DNA of 64,000 nucleotides from Lishizhenia tianjinensis (GTDB lineage: Bacteria > Bacteroidota > Bacteroidia > Flavobacteriales_D > Crocinitomicaceae). The stretch is from the NCBI RefSeq assembly GCF_900116425.1, contig NZ_FPAS01000005.1, forward strand, positions 224,382-288,381, read 5' to 3'. Below the pieces are notes generated by a model. It made no database searches. It was not told the origin of the DNA and saw only the letters and a program-made list of their open reading frames with translations. The position numbers were made by a program, and so were the translations under genes. Below are positions 18,275-27,608 of this stretch, in pieces (within the stretch, counting starts at the first letter, position 1; each line of letters begins with the position of its first letter).

Positions 18275-18943
18275 CTAGTCTTCGTAGACCTTATTAAACA
18301 CCTCTGCCCAGAGTAAATCGCTTTTGGAAGTGATTTTTATGTTTTCTTCGTTCCCCATACAGGTGTGAACTTTTTTACCCAGTTTTTCAATCAAGCTAGC
18401 ATCGTCTGTGATGTCTTTAGAAAATTCTATGGTATAGGCTTCTTGTATTAATTCACGCTGAAATACTTGAGGTGTTTGCACACTTAAGAAGTTACTTCTA
18501 TCTACAGCCTTAGACTGCAATTCAATTTTTTGGCGCAAGGATTCTTTTAGAGGAAGACAAGGAATAGCACTTCCTTTTTCAGCAGCCATTTTAAAGCAGT
18601 TATTTAAGGTGTAATCATTTACAAATGGACGTACACCATCGTGTATGGCAATGAGTTCACCAGAGGCTACTTCTAAGGCATTTTTAATGGAATGATAACG
18701 CTCTTTACCTCCCGAAACTATACGATGAGGTATGGGATCGTAATTCACACAAACATTTTCCCAGTACTCCACCCATTCTTCCGGTAGCGTTAAGATGATT
18801 TCTAATTCTGGATTGTAATCATAGAAGCGCTTTAAGGTTAACCACAAAATAGGTTTTCCATTGATCAATAAGAATTGCTTAGGGAGTTTGGTTCCCATTC
18901 TTTTTCCTATTCCTCCCGCTGTTATGATTACCGTTTTTTTCAT
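18275..18943 (-). CDS. ispD: 2-C-methyl-D-erythritol 4-phosphate cytidylyltransferase
   Basis: 222 residues from the ATG at 18941-18943; an upstream in-frame start adding 27 residues does not resemble the family and lies next to the upstream gene's terminator. It joins CTP and MEP to CDP-ME in the non-mevalonate isoprenoid pathway. Motifs: TAGGIGKRMGTKLPKQF near the N-terminus (CTP binding), SGGKERYHSIKNAL and AIHDGVRPFV, and the C-terminal segment ENIKITSKSDLLWAE. dxr lies 2.2 kb away on the same strand. Confidence 0.94.
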   Translation of the reverse strand: MKKTVIITAGGIGKRMGTKLPKQFLLINGKPILWLTLKRFYDYNPELEIILTLPEEWVEYWENVCVNYDPIPHRIVSGGKERYHSIKNALEVASGELIAIHDGVRPFVNDYTLNNCFKMAAEKGSAIPCLPLKESLRQKIELQSKAVDRSNFLSVQTPQVFQRELIQEAYTIEFSKDITDDASLIEKLGKKVHTCMGNEENIKITSKSDLLWAEVFNKVYED

Positions 18944-19028
18944 AAAATCTTGTGCTTGTTCAAAGTTAAGGCTTAATTGTGAACTCTGTGTAAAGCAGTT
19001 GATAATCTCAAGAAAAAAAGACAAAATA

Positions 19029-19056
19029 AAAAGGGCAACCTTTCGATTGCCCTTTT
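19029..19056 (-). terminator. Terminator of the T9SS cargo gene
   Basis: Perfect stem AAAAGGGCAA / TTGCCCTTTT with an 8-base loop; on the minus strand it is followed by TATTTTGT. It lies 20 bp past the stop at 19077. Confidence 0.85.
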
Positions 19057-19076
19057 CAAATTTATGTGTGTAAGAA

Positions 19077-20966
19077 TTACTTCTTAACGATCATTTTCTT
19101 AGTAACTGATTTTCCACCAGCTGTCATAGTGTATGTGTAAACACCACCAGACAAGTTAGATGCATCAACCGTGAACGTGTGAGTACCAGCGTTTAATGTA
19201 TTCAAGTCAGCAGATTGTACTAATCTTCCTGATAAATCTCTGATTTCGAAAGAAACTGCTTGAGCTTCTGCTAATTCGAAAGTAATTTCAGATGTAGCTG
19301 AGAATGGGTTTGGAGCATTTTGTCCTAAAGTAGCACCTAATGCATCAATCTCCTCAGTTCCAACTGTACCTTGAGTGTTCAATCTAACTACTGGAGTAGC
19401 GCTTGTGTAGTAGTTTCCACCTTGTACTGGAGCCATCATACCACCACCGTAGTAAATTAAAGATAAACCTCTTGGAGAGAATCCTGAAGTTAAGTATTCG
19501 AAGTCAGACTGTGTACCTACACAAGCAAAGTATAATCCACCAGCTTGTAAAGTTGCAGGTGCTTGGAAGTTCAAAGTAAGAACTTTTCCTAAGCTCCAGC
19601 TTGGTACTTCTGTGTAGTCAGTAACAGCAACTAATGTGAAAGATCCTTGTCCATCTGGAGTGTAGATAGCACCGTAAATTTCATCACCTACGTTTCCTTG
19701 CTCGTTTCCGATACCTACGTCAATACCCATTACATCCATGTTAGCAATGATTTCAAAGTAGTTTCCAGCTTCGTAACCAAATACTTCATTTCCGTCGATA
19801 GTAGCCGTTCCACCACCTAAATCGTAGTTAGAGTACTCATCTCTTGCAAAGATGTGTGTATCCGCTACGATGATGTTCTGAGGAATTACTTTCAATGCGT
19901 TGTCAGAAGGAACGTCATCAGCTTCTGTCATTGTAATAGACTGAGAAATTGTGTAAACTCCGTTTCCTGGTAATGTAAGGCTTACAGATAAACTGTCTGT
20001 TGCTCCAGCTGCAAGTGTAGTTGGAGTAGAAGAAGTAACTGAACCATTAACATCAACTTCTAAAGCAACGTTAGTTAATGCTTGTCCACCTGGGTTGTTA
20101 ACGTTAGCAGAGAATGCCATTTGACCAACCTGTGCAGTAGGGATGATGTAGTAAGGAATCTCGTTAAAGATAAAGTTACCACTTCCATCATCTAAAGAGT
20201 AGCTACCCCAGTTAGAAGCAGATACTGATAAATCGTAATCGTTTAATGTAGAAATTGCTAAATCATCAATTGCCCATCCGTAAGTAACCCAGTTGTTTGG
20301 GTTTGTAACGTTTGCTGAAGCAGTTGTCCATCTGAACTGAATCCAAACAGAAGTTGCTCCACCAGCGATAGCGTCAGAAATGTTTACGTATACTTTTTCA
20401 GTGTTTGCGTAAGCAGATCCTCCAGTAGATGATAAAATCTCTTTTCCGTTGTTGTCGAATACAGATGTAAAGTTAGTACCGTCAGTACTTACTCTAACTT
20501 CTTGTAAATCGTTGAATTTCGCTCCGTATTGTTCGAAAGACAAGTTTACTTGATCTGTAGCACCTCCACCATTAGCAGCTGTTAAAGCCATAATGTCTAA
20601 AGGAGCTGACGTAGTCATTGTGTATACTTTATTCAAAATTTGTGTACCCGCGATTGGATCACCATTGTTAACCTCAGCGAAAGATCCTCCTGATGTAGAA
20701 GCGATATCAGCTAAAGCCCAGCTATCGTTTGTAGCATCAATGTTCCATCCAAATGTTGCTCCTGATTCACCGTCGTTGTCAATCGTCCAGTTAGCTGGAG
20801 TTGAGAAATCATCTGTGTACACATCAATACCTAGTGCCTTTGCAGTTGCATTGTTAGCACCTTTTTCGTACGGTCTTAATGTAGAAAGGTTTGGCACACC
20901 ACTTTGAGCCATAACACTACCAGCACCAAGCGCAATTGCTAACGCACTTAAATATACTTTTTTCAT
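19077..20966 (-). CDS. T9SS type A sorted secreted protein
   Basis: The 629-residue protein has a Sec signal peptide (MKKVYLSALAIALGAGSVMAQ). Its N-terminal region (about 50-250) looks like a choice-of-anchor/MAM-like beta-sandwich (DDFSTPANWTIDNDGES, WVTYGWAIDDLAIS). The middle part has CARDB-like Ig strands (LTNVALEVDVNG), and the C-terminal T9SS type A sorting domain (about 548-629) contains NAPNPFSATSEITFELAEA, IRDLSGRLV and GVYTYTM, ending in VTKKMIVKK. It is exported through the T9SS to the surface or medium. Codon use is very regular, suggesting high expression (inference). Monocistronic. Confidence 0.9.
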   Translation of the reverse strand: MKKVYLSALAIALGAGSVMAQSGVPNLSTLRPYEKGANNATAKALGIDVYTDDFSTPANWTIDNDGESGATFGWNIDATNDSWALADIASTSGGSFAEVNNGDPIAGTQILNKVYTMTTSAPLDIMALTAANGGGATDQVNLSFEQYGAKFNDLQEVRVSTDGTNFTSVFDNNGKEILSSTGGSAYANTEKVYVNISDAIAGGATSVWIQFRWTTASANVTNPNNWVTYGWAIDDLAISTLNDYDLSVSASNWGSYSLDDGSGNFIFNEIPYYIIPTAQVGQMAFSANVNNPGGQALTNVALEVDVNGSVTSSTPTTLAAGATDSLSVSLTLPGNGVYTISQSITMTEADDVPSDNALKVIPQNIIVADTHIFARDEYSNYDLGGGTATIDGNEVFGYEAGNYFEIIANMDVMGIDVGIGNEQGNVGDEIYGAIYTPDGQGSFTLVAVTDYTEVPSWSLGKVLTLNFQAPATLQAGGLYFACVGTQSDFEYLTSGFSPRGLSLIYYGGGMMAPVQGGNYYTSATPVVRLNTQGTVGTEEIDALGATLGQNAPNPFSATSEITFELAEAQAVSFEIRDLSGRLVQSADLNTLNAGTHTFTVDASNLSGGVYTYTMTAGGKSVTKKMIVKK

Positions 20967-21169
20967 AGTTTATACTGTAATTAATTATTTAACGCTAAAG
21001 ATATAAAGAATTAAGAATTAATCGAGCATAGCTAAGGGCTTTCTCTACCAAAATGTCGGTGAAAAGTGGTATGCTAAATGCGCACCTATGGTCTAATAAG
21101 TAGGCATAAGGTATCTTAACACCCTAAAAACACGGTGTTTTTGTAGGGACGTTAAGGATTTAGAAATGT

Positions 21170-22333
21170 TTATTTATTGAATTTTTTGACCAATTCCCAA
21201 GCTTTTTCACGAGCTACATTATCTGTCTTAACATAGTCTTCATAAACCGGCTTCAAAATGTTTGGAGCCTCATTCAACACGGCTTCATTAATATCGGCTA
21301 TAGCCAAAAATGAAATCTTCTCTTCTAAAAAGGCTTGAACAGAAACTTCGTTAGCTGCATTTAATGTACAGGCAGCAGTTCCTTCCATTTCCATGGCTTT
21401 GTAGGCCAAACCTAGGTTTTTAAAGGTATCCGCGTCTGCTTTCTCAAAGGTTAATTGTGGATAATCCATGAAGTTGAAACGTGGAAAATCTGTTTTGTAC
21501 CTTTCAGGATAAGTCAAAGCATATTGAATAGGAAGTTTCATATCTGGCAAGCCCATTTGCGCCTTCATACTTCCGTCTTCGAATTGCACCAAACTGTGTA
21601 CTATACTTTGTGGATGAACGATGGTATCGATTTGATCTGGACGCAAGTTGAACAACCATTTGGCTTCTATCACTTCCAACCCCTTGTTCATCAATGAGGC
21701 AGAATCTATGGTGATCTTTGCACCCATCTCCCAGTTGGGGTGTTTTAAGGCTTGTGCCTTAGTAACAGCAGCGAGTTGATCTTTTGTGTATCCACGGAAA
21801 GGTCCACCCGATGCTGTTAAGTATATTTTTTCAATTTTGTTTTCAAAGTCGCCCACCAAACATTGGAAAATAGCCGAGTGCTCAGAGTCTACCGGGTAAA
21901 TATTCACCCCATTTTCTCTGGCCATTTTTGTCACCAATTCTCCTGCAACCACAAGTGTTTCCTTGTTGGCAAGGGCAATCGTTTTCTTGGCTTCTATGGC
22001 ACGTAAAGTAGGTTTTAAACCTGCGTAACCTACTAGTGCAGTAAGTACGGTATGGATTTCATTACCTTCTACAACTTGCGCCAACGCTTCTTCTCCTGCG
22101 TATACGTGTATATCGTGTTCCCACAAAGCAGTTCTTACTTGTTCAAACTTGCTTTCATCTACAATAACCACCGTGTTGGGTTGGTGTTTGATGGCTTGCG
22201 TTATTAAAAGGTCAGCATTTCTATTGGCAGTAATCACTTGTAAATCAAACTTGTCTGGGTAGTTTTCGATTACCTCCAAAGCTTGGGTTCCTATCGATCC
22301 TGTTGATCCTAATATTGCTATTCCTTTCTTCAC
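21170..22333 (-). CDS. dxr: 1-deoxy-D-xylulose 5-phosphate reductoisomerase
   Basis: The 387-residue enzyme converts DXP to MEP with NADPH and a divalent metal. NADPH loop GSTGSIGTQAL (9-19), LANKETLVVAGELV, metal-site DSEHSAIFQCL and SGGPFRGY, followed by HPNWEMGAKITIDSASLMNKGLE, are all present. Length is normal. Same strand as hemL, 38 bp downstream of it; the pairing may be a two-gene transcript. Next pathway step (ispD) is encoded at 18275. Confidence 0.97.
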   Translation of the reverse strand: MKKGIAILGSTGSIGTQALEVIENYPDKFDLQVITANRNADLLITQAIKHQPNTVVIVDESKFEQVRTALWEHDIHVYAGEEALAQVVEGNEIHTVLTALVGYAGLKPTLRAIEAKKTIALANKETLVVAGELVTKMARENGVNIYPVDSEHSAIFQCLVGDFENKIEKIYLTASGGPFRGYTKDQLAAVTKAQALKHPNWEMGAKITIDSASLMNKGLEVIEAKWLFNLRPDQIDTIVHPQSIVHSLVQFEDGSMKAQMGLPDMKLPIQYALTYPERYKTDFPRFNFMDYPQLTFEKADADTFKNLGLAYKAMEMEGTAACTLNAANEVSVQAFLEEKISFLAIADINEAVLNEAPNILKPVYEDYVKTDNVAREKAWELVKKFNK

Positions 22334-22371
22334 GTTGCGGGTTTTGGTGTTAAATTACTTTTTTCTCTGAG

Positions 22372-23664
22372 TTATTTGGCAAATGTAGCATCTAATGCTG
22401 CACAGAATTTGTCTGCTGCTTCGGCCAAAATTTCTTTGGTGTGTGCTTGAGAAACAAATCCTACTTCGTATCCACTTGGACCTACATAAACTCCGTTTTC
22501 TAATAGGTTTCCGTAAAGATCTTTGAACGAAGTCATGTCTCCATCTATTTCATCTGCTCTTCTGATCGCTAATTTGTCAGAGAAGGCCATCCAGAAAATA
22601 GAACCTATGGTAAACATCTCAAATAAAAATCCTTTTTCCTTGGCGTGAGCGTTAATCTTATTCACAAAAAACTGTGTTCTTTCTTCTTGATCTTCGTAGA
22701 ATCCATCTTTGATACATTCTTCTAGTTGCGCAATTCCTGCCGCCATAGCCACGGGGTTACCACTCAAAGTTCCTGCTTGGTAAACCGGACCATCTGGCGC
22801 AACACATGCCATAATTTCTTTACGTGCTCCGTAAGCGCCTACTGGTAAACCTCCACCGATAATTTTTCCGTAAGAAACGATGTCTGGTGTAATTCCGTAG
22901 TATTCTGATGCTCCACCGAAGGCAACTCTAAATCCAGAGATTACCTCGTCGAAGAATAAAAGGATGTTGTTTTCCGTACACAACTCTCTTAAGCCTTGTA
23001 AGAATTTTTTGTCTTGTAACAATAATCCGTTGTTGGCTGGAATAGGTTCAATGATTACACAGGCAATGTCATGTCCCCATTCTGCGAAACATGCTTTTAC
23101 AGCGTCTAAATCATTTAACGGTAAAACCAAAGTTTCATTCGTGTATCCTTCGGGTATACCTGCTGAAGTTGATTCACCAAAAGTTACCAATCCAGATCCT
23201 GCTTTTACCAACATGGCGTCTACGTGACCGTGGTAACATCCTTCAAACTTTACAATTTTGTTTTTACCTGAGTAACCTCTGGCTAAACGTAGAGCCGACA
23301 TCACCGCTTCTGTACCTGAACTACAGAATCTGATTTTGTCAATCACAGGGTTGTTCTCCACTACCAAAGCAGCTAATTCATTTTCTAAACGCGTTGGTGC
23401 TCCAAAGCTAGAACCATTGTGTAAAGTTTCAATTACTTTTTCTCTTACGTTTGGGTTGTTGTGACCTAAAATAAGTGGTCCCCAACTACAACAAAAATCG
23501 ATGAATTGGTTATCATCTTCGTCCCAAATGTTTACTCCATCACCTTTTTTAATGAATAATGGCGCACCATCCACTGATTTAAATGCACGAACTGGAGAGT
23601 TAACACCACCCGGTAAGTATTGTTTAGCGGTTTCGAAGAGTTGTTCAGAATTTGACCTTTTCAT
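22372..23664 (-). CDS. hemL: Glutamate-1-semialdehyde 2,1-aminomutase
   Basis: The 430-residue PLP enzyme makes 5-aminolevulinate from glutamate-1-semialdehyde in C5-pathway tetrapyrrole synthesis. Features: VNSPVRAFKSVDG at the N-terminus, SSGTEAVMSALRLAR (115-129), FFDEVISGFR (237-246), and the PLP-binding Lys267 in SYGKIIGGGLPVGAYG. Length matches the family. Likely leads the hemL-dxr transcript. Confidence 0.97.
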   Translation of the reverse strand: MKRSNSEQLFETAKQYLPGGVNSPVRAFKSVDGAPLFIKKGDGVNIWDEDDNQFIDFCCSWGPLILGHNNPNVREKVIETLHNGSSFGAPTRLENELAALVVENNPVIDKIRFCSSGTEAVMSALRLARGYSGKNKIVKFEGCYHGHVDAMLVKAGSGLVTFGESTSAGIPEGYTNETLVLPLNDLDAVKACFAEWGHDIACVIIEPIPANNGLLLQDKKFLQGLRELCTENNILLFFDEVISGFRVAFGGASEYYGITPDIVSYGKIIGGGLPVGAYGARKEIMACVAPDGPVYQAGTLSGNPVAMAAGIAQLEECIKDGFYEDQEERTQFFVNKINAHAKEKGFLFEMFTIGSIFWMAFSDKLAIRRADEIDGDMTSFKDLYGNLLENGVYVGPSGYEVGFVSQAHTKEILAEAADKFCAALDATFAK

Positions 23665-23971
23665 ATCTCAATTTTTAAGTTGCAGAATCTACAAGAGATT
23701 CATGATTCGGCCCCAAAATTAAGAACTTTAAAACAAAGAAGTGTCAGAGAATTGTTGATTTGAAGCAGAAGGTTGAGAATCTTCTACAAAGATGAAGGAG
23801 TATTGCTTTCAAACAGGTATAGGAGCGGCAGCCCCGCCCCCAAGTTCCTTGGGGGGGACTACAGCGGATAGACCGGCCGTTTGCCAAAATATTAGCAATA
23901 AAAAAGGGAAACTCAACATTGAATTTCCCCTTGTTAAATAGATGCTAAAACTGTTTTGAGGCGAGAGGGAA
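23665..23971. other. Gene-free stretch with dispersed repeat fragments
   Basis: No ORF supported. It holds a GC-rich island (GGCAGCCCCGCCCCC, about 23828-23842) and a GGCCGTTTGCCAA motif (about 23875) that recurs at 52385; a TTTCAAACAGG fragment near 23808 resembles the repeat start at 52199. A terminator hairpin lies at 23905-23934. Confidence 0.45.
23905..23934 (-). terminator. Terminator, near-duplicate of the tRNA terminator
   Basis: GGGAAACTCA-ACAT-TGAATTTCCC forms a hairpin with A/T-rich flanks on both sides. It follows the small secreted protein gene on the minus strand and differs from the hairpin at 24440 by only about two bases. Confidence 0.7.
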
Positions 23972-24295
23972 TTAACAATCTTCCTCACCGTCGGTATCTA
24001 GGCCAGCTTCACCTAGGCAATGTATGGACATGTATGCGTCGGTTGCTACCCATTGTAAGAATTCATCTTCAAATTGAGATCCGAATTCCCAGGCTTTGTC
24101 TAAACAGTCGTCTGAAGAGGAAGTTTGATATTTTGCTTGAATTTGTTGAAGGGTTACACCTTGTGCCTTCAACTTCGAGGCATGCTTGTATACTGTTTCG
24201 ATTGCTTCCTTAGAAAGAGTTCTTTTTTCTTCGGCAATTACGACCGTTGCAATTAAGATTAGCGCTAGAGTAATCAGAGATTTAAGTGTTTTCAT
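23972..24295 (-). CDS. Small secreted protein, unknown
   Basis: 107 residues from the ATG at 24293-24295 (MKTLKSLITLALILIATVVIAEE), giving a clear Sec signal peptide with cleavage near IAEE; the open frame extends 20 codons further but this part carries no signal. The mature part is helical and acidic, with three Cys (DDCLDKAWEF, SIHCLGEAG and the C-terminal residue EEDC). Not a recognised family. Followed by its own terminator. Confidence 0.6.
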   Translation of the reverse strand: MKTLKSLITLALILIATVVIAEEKRTLSKEAIETVYKHASKLKAQGVTLQQIQAKYQTSSSDDCLDKAWEFGSQFEDEFLQWVATDAYMSIHCLGEAGLDTDGEEDC

Positions 24296-24439
24296 GATTG
24301 TTTTTTTAACGAATATAATAGTTGGAGAGATGGGTGTTGGGAGTAAATAAGTCACTATTCCCGGGAATTATACACGTCAAATACTAGAAGAGTACAGGTT
24401 GAAAACAGTTTGAGTTCACAAAAATTAGACACAAAAAAA

Positions 24440-24466
24440 GGGAAACTCAAAATTGAATTTCCCTTT
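24440..24466 (-). terminator. Terminator of tRNA-fMet
   Basis: Hairpin GGGAAACTCA-AAAT-TGAATTTCCC; on the minus strand it begins a few bases after the tRNA 3' CCA and ends in a run of seven T. Confidence 0.85.
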
Positions 24467-24470
24467 TTAA

Positions 24471-24546
<76 letters not shown>

Positions 24547-24660
24547 CTATATCTTAAAATAGTTATTTCTTTTTCTAAACAAACTCGCTTGTTTGTGTCC
24601 CGTTGGGGGTGCAAATATACATAGCTTTTTTAAACCTGCAATGAAAAAATGAAATTATTT

Positions 24661-26607
24661 TTAATTTTCTAATTCCATCAACTGTTCTGTACCTTCTTCC
24701 CAAGCCATCATTTCTTGGTCTAGCTCGGCTTTTAAGCTTTCATATTTAGCGAGTTGCTTGGCAGAATTTTCTTCGTCTGTGTAATCTAAATCTGCCAAAA
24801 TTTTATCCATCTCGGCAATTTCTTTTTCTAGACGTTCTATGTTTTGCTCTGCTTTGCTTACCTGATTTTTGAATTTATTGCGTTGACGTTTCAACTCTTT
24901 AGCCTCTTCGTAACTCAATTCAGGTTTTTTCTCTTCAACCTTTTTTACTTCCTCTTTTTTAGGTTTAGCGGCTTTCTTCTGCGCTTTGTGCTCTCCGTTC
25001 AAACTCATTTTACGTTGCAAGAATTCTTGAACGGTAAAGTGGTGAATTTTCAAGGCCTTGTCTTCGATGTCCCAAATACGGTTGGTCAATCCATCTAAGA
25101 ACTCTCTATCGTGCGATACAATAATGAAGGTACCTTCGTAGTTGATCAAAGCATTTTTCAAAACCTCCTTACTTTGGATGTCCAAGTGGTTGGTGGGCTC
25201 ATCGAGAATTAAAACGTTACTCGGACTCAACAACAATTGACATAAAGCCAAACGCGTACGTTCCCCTCCAGAAAGTACACCTACTTTTTTATCTACATCT
25301 TCACCACTAAACAAGAAAGCACCTAAAACAGATCTCAATTCTTTTCGAATATCTCCTTTGGCAACTTCGTCAACCGTTTCTAAAATGGTTTTTTCTTTGT
25401 CCAATGCCTCAGCTTGGTCTTGGGCGAAGTAGGTTACTTGTACGTTGTGACCGTAATTTACTGTTCCCTCTCCGTCCAAAGTCTTCATGATGCGCTTCAG
25501 CAAAGTAGATTTACCCACACCGTTAGGACCTAACAAGGCAATTTTTTCACCTCTACCCACAGTAAGGTTTACGCCTTTAAACAAAAGATTATCGCCGTAG
25601 GTTTTACCCAAATCTTCCATTTCTAGCACCCATTTACCCGGTTGCACACTTAAAGGAAAGGCAATTTTCATTTTTGCTACCACATCATCTTCTACTTGTA
25701 TGATGTCGGTACGCTCTAATTTCTTAATCAACGATTGGGCAAAGGCCGCTTTGTTTTTCTTCGCACGGAATTTATCAATCAACTCTTTGGTTTGTTTGAT
25801 GTCTTTTTCCTGTTGCTTGGCCGCAGCTTTTAAACGCTCAATTTCCTCGGCTCTTCTTTCTTTATATAAGGAGTATGGATACGGGAAATCCAAAACTGAA
25901 CCCTGAGAAATTTCTAAGGTACGTTTGGTCACGTTATCCAAGAACAACCTGTCGTGAGAAATCGTAATTACAGCACCGTCAAAAGTTTGCAAGTAACGCT
26001 CCAACCATGAAATGGAAATAATATCCAAGTGGTTGGTGGGCTCATCCAGTAAAATTACATCAGGTTGGTTTACCAGAATTTTAGCCAACTCAGCTCTCAT
26101 TTTCCATCCTCCAGAAAGATCGTCTAAAGGACTCTCAATTTTCTTTTCATTGAAACCTAGCCCGTCTAAAGTAGCCATGATTTTTTCTTCCCATTGGAAA
26201 CCATCGTGCAAAGAGAACTGGGTGTTGTAATCGTTCAAATCATCCAACAAAGTCAAGTAAGAATCACTTTCGTAATCTGTTCTTGTGGTCAATTGATGAT
26301 TAATATCGTCTAATTTCTGACGAATATGATTCAAAATTTCATTGGAGTACTTCAGGTAATCAAACACCGTTTTGGTGGTATCGATTTCTATATCCTGCGT
26401 TAAGAACCCCACCGTACAATCTTTGGGTTTATGAATTTTCCCTTCAGAAGGTTTATCCCACCCCGCAATTAATTTCAATAAAGTTGACTTCCCTGCCCCG
26501 TTTTTACCAACAAGACCTATCTTATCTCCTTTATTGATTTGTAAACTAATATCGTTAAACAAATACCCTTGCGGAAGGTGAACTCCGAGCTGCTCCAAAT
26601 TAATCAT
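24661..26607 (-). CDS. ABC-F family ATPase
   Basis: The 648-residue soluble protein has two ABC domains and no membrane segment. Domain 1: Walker A GKNGAGKSTLLK (about 35-46), signature LSGGWKMR, Walker B VILLDEPTNHLD. A charged linker follows (about 235-320, YSLYKERRAEEIERLKAAAK). Domain 2: GPNGVGKSTLLK, LSGGERTR, VLILDEPTNHLD. The C-terminal 100 residues form a Lys/Glu-rich coiled coil. This layout fits ribosome-associated ABC-F proteins (Uup/YheS-like). A role in translation or recovery of stalled ribosomes is likely; antibiotic protection cannot be judged. Confidence 0.92.
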   Translation of the reverse strand: MINLEQLGVHLPQGYLFNDISLQINKGDKIGLVGKNGAGKSTLLKLIAGWDKPSEGKIHKPKDCTVGFLTQDIEIDTTKTVFDYLKYSNEILNHIRQKLDDINHQLTTRTDYESDSYLTLLDDLNDYNTQFSLHDGFQWEEKIMATLDGLGFNEKKIESPLDDLSGGWKMRAELAKILVNQPDVILLDEPTNHLDIISISWLERYLQTFDGAVITISHDRLFLDNVTKRTLEISQGSVLDFPYPYSLYKERRAEEIERLKAAAKQQEKDIKQTKELIDKFRAKKNKAAFAQSLIKKLERTDIIQVEDDVVAKMKIAFPLSVQPGKWVLEMEDLGKTYGDNLLFKGVNLTVGRGEKIALLGPNGVGKSTLLKRIMKTLDGEGTVNYGHNVQVTYFAQDQAEALDKEKTILETVDEVAKGDIRKELRSVLGAFLFSGEDVDKKVGVLSGGERTRLALCQLLLSPSNVLILDEPTNHLDIQSKEVLKNALINYEGTFIIVSHDREFLDGLTNRIWDIEDKALKIHHFTVQEFLQRKMSLNGEHKAQKKAAKPKKEEVKKVEEKKPELSYEEAKELKRQRNKFKNQVSKAEQNIERLEKEIAEMDKILADLDYTDEENSAKQLAKYESLKAELDQEMMAWEEGTEQLMELEN

Positions 26608-26927
26608 GCTGCAAAAGTAGTGATAAGAATGGGTTTAGGGAATAGTGATAAGCGATTAGTGATAAGTCAGAAGTGGTTTAATTTGATAATTGTGACATTT
26701 TGTAAGGAGGTAGGTAAGAGGCAATAGTGGTTGATGTCTTGTCCTGATTGAATTTTAATTTTAATCTTTGGGAGAATAGATTGGTTTTGTTAGTTTAACT
26801 CTCTAAACAGACTTTTAAAAACCAGTTTATTTTGATAAAACAGAATGCATTTTTATAAATCCATCAAATTTTCAATTCATAATTATCCTGGAATCCTGTC
26901 GTGATAGACCCTACATAAAAAATAGAA
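26608..26927. other. Gene-free left border of the accessory island
   Basis: No ORF. Three direct copies of TAGTGATAAG start at 26618, 26643 and 26657; the same word recurs in the repeats at 14793 (inverted) and 44792. A partial copy of the island repeat lies at 26857-26884. AT content is high. Confidence 0.5.
26857..26884 (+). repeat. Island repeat, partial copy A
   Basis: AAATCCATCAAATTTTCAAT matches the right half of the repeat at 31574-31625 (one base short); the palindromic left half is missing. It lies 43 bp before the next gene. Confidence 0.6.
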
Positions 26928-27500
26928 ATGAGTAAATTATTAGTATCAATAATGATTTTGTTTGGCGTGGTTTCCCAACCCAATATTGGTAAAACGGATT
27001 TTGAATGGGGGAATTGCAAAAAAAATGACTCGTTAACGATAGTTAATTTGTTGGATGCCACGTTTTTAACAGAAGGATATTCTTGCGATTCTATTCAAGC
27101 TTATAGGAATCTTGATCAAGATACATCTCATCATTTTGATCTTTTAGAGGGATGGATTTTAAAGAAAGGTAATATTCATGTGTTTTTTAATGACTATCCG
27201 AAACAAAGTGAAAAAATGGGATTCTTTAATGAAAAAAAAGAACTGAAGTATATTCTTTATTTTGATAGGATATCCAAGAGTATCAAAGGAATTTCAAAAG
27301 TAGAGACTAAAGGAAATTCTGTTTTCGAAAAATTTATTTTTATACCTTCATCTGGTCAAAGTTTGGATAAAATTCTTTTATCAGATTTTTATAAGGAAAG
27401 TTTTTATTCGGAATTGTATAGGGATTATTTTGTTGAAGATAAATTTTTCGAAAAGGAACATAAAAGATATATGTTCAATTATTTGTTTTGGTTAGACTGA
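26928..27500 (+). CDS. Secreted protein, unknown (accessory island)
   Basis: The 190-residue protein has a Sec signal peptide (MSKLLVSIMILFGVVSQ) and a mature part rich in aromatic and Lys residues, apparently beta-rich early (WILKKGNIHVFFND) and helical late (FYKESFYSELYRDYF). No family recognised. First gene of a same-strand array between the ABC-F ATPase and the prolyl oligopeptidase; base composition is more AT-rich than the flanking genes. An exported immunity-like or surface protein is possible but unproven. Confidence 0.55.
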   Translation: MSKLLVSIMILFGVVSQPNIGKTDFEWGNCKKNDSLTIVNLLDATFLTEGYSCDSIQAYRNLDQDTSHHFDLLEGWILKKGNIHVFFNDYPKQSEKMGFFNEKKELKYILYFDRISKSIKGISKVETKGNSVFEKFIFIPSSGQSLDKILLSDFYKESFYSELYRDYFVEDKFFEKEHKRYMFNYLFWLD

Positions 27501-27543
27501 GCGTGGTAATCATTTTTGGAGAACTTTTGAGACTTATATAAAT

Positions 27544-27595
27544 TATTCAAATCCCAAACGCAGTTTGGTTTCAAATCCATCAAATCATATCAAAA
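27544..27595 (+). repeat. Island repeat, full copy B
   Basis: About 52 bp, nearly identical to copies at 30820 and 31574. It contains the perfect palindrome CCAAACGCAGTTTGG at 27554-27568, then TTTCAAATCCATCAAAT. It ends 13 bp before the ATG of the next lipoprotein. Confidence 0.8.
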
Positions 27596-27608
27596 AAGAA
27601 CCAACCAA

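Noticed and set aside
18944..19024. N-terminal extension of IspD
   Set aside because: Does not resemble the family; the ATG at 18943 starts with the expected KKTVIITAGG sequence.
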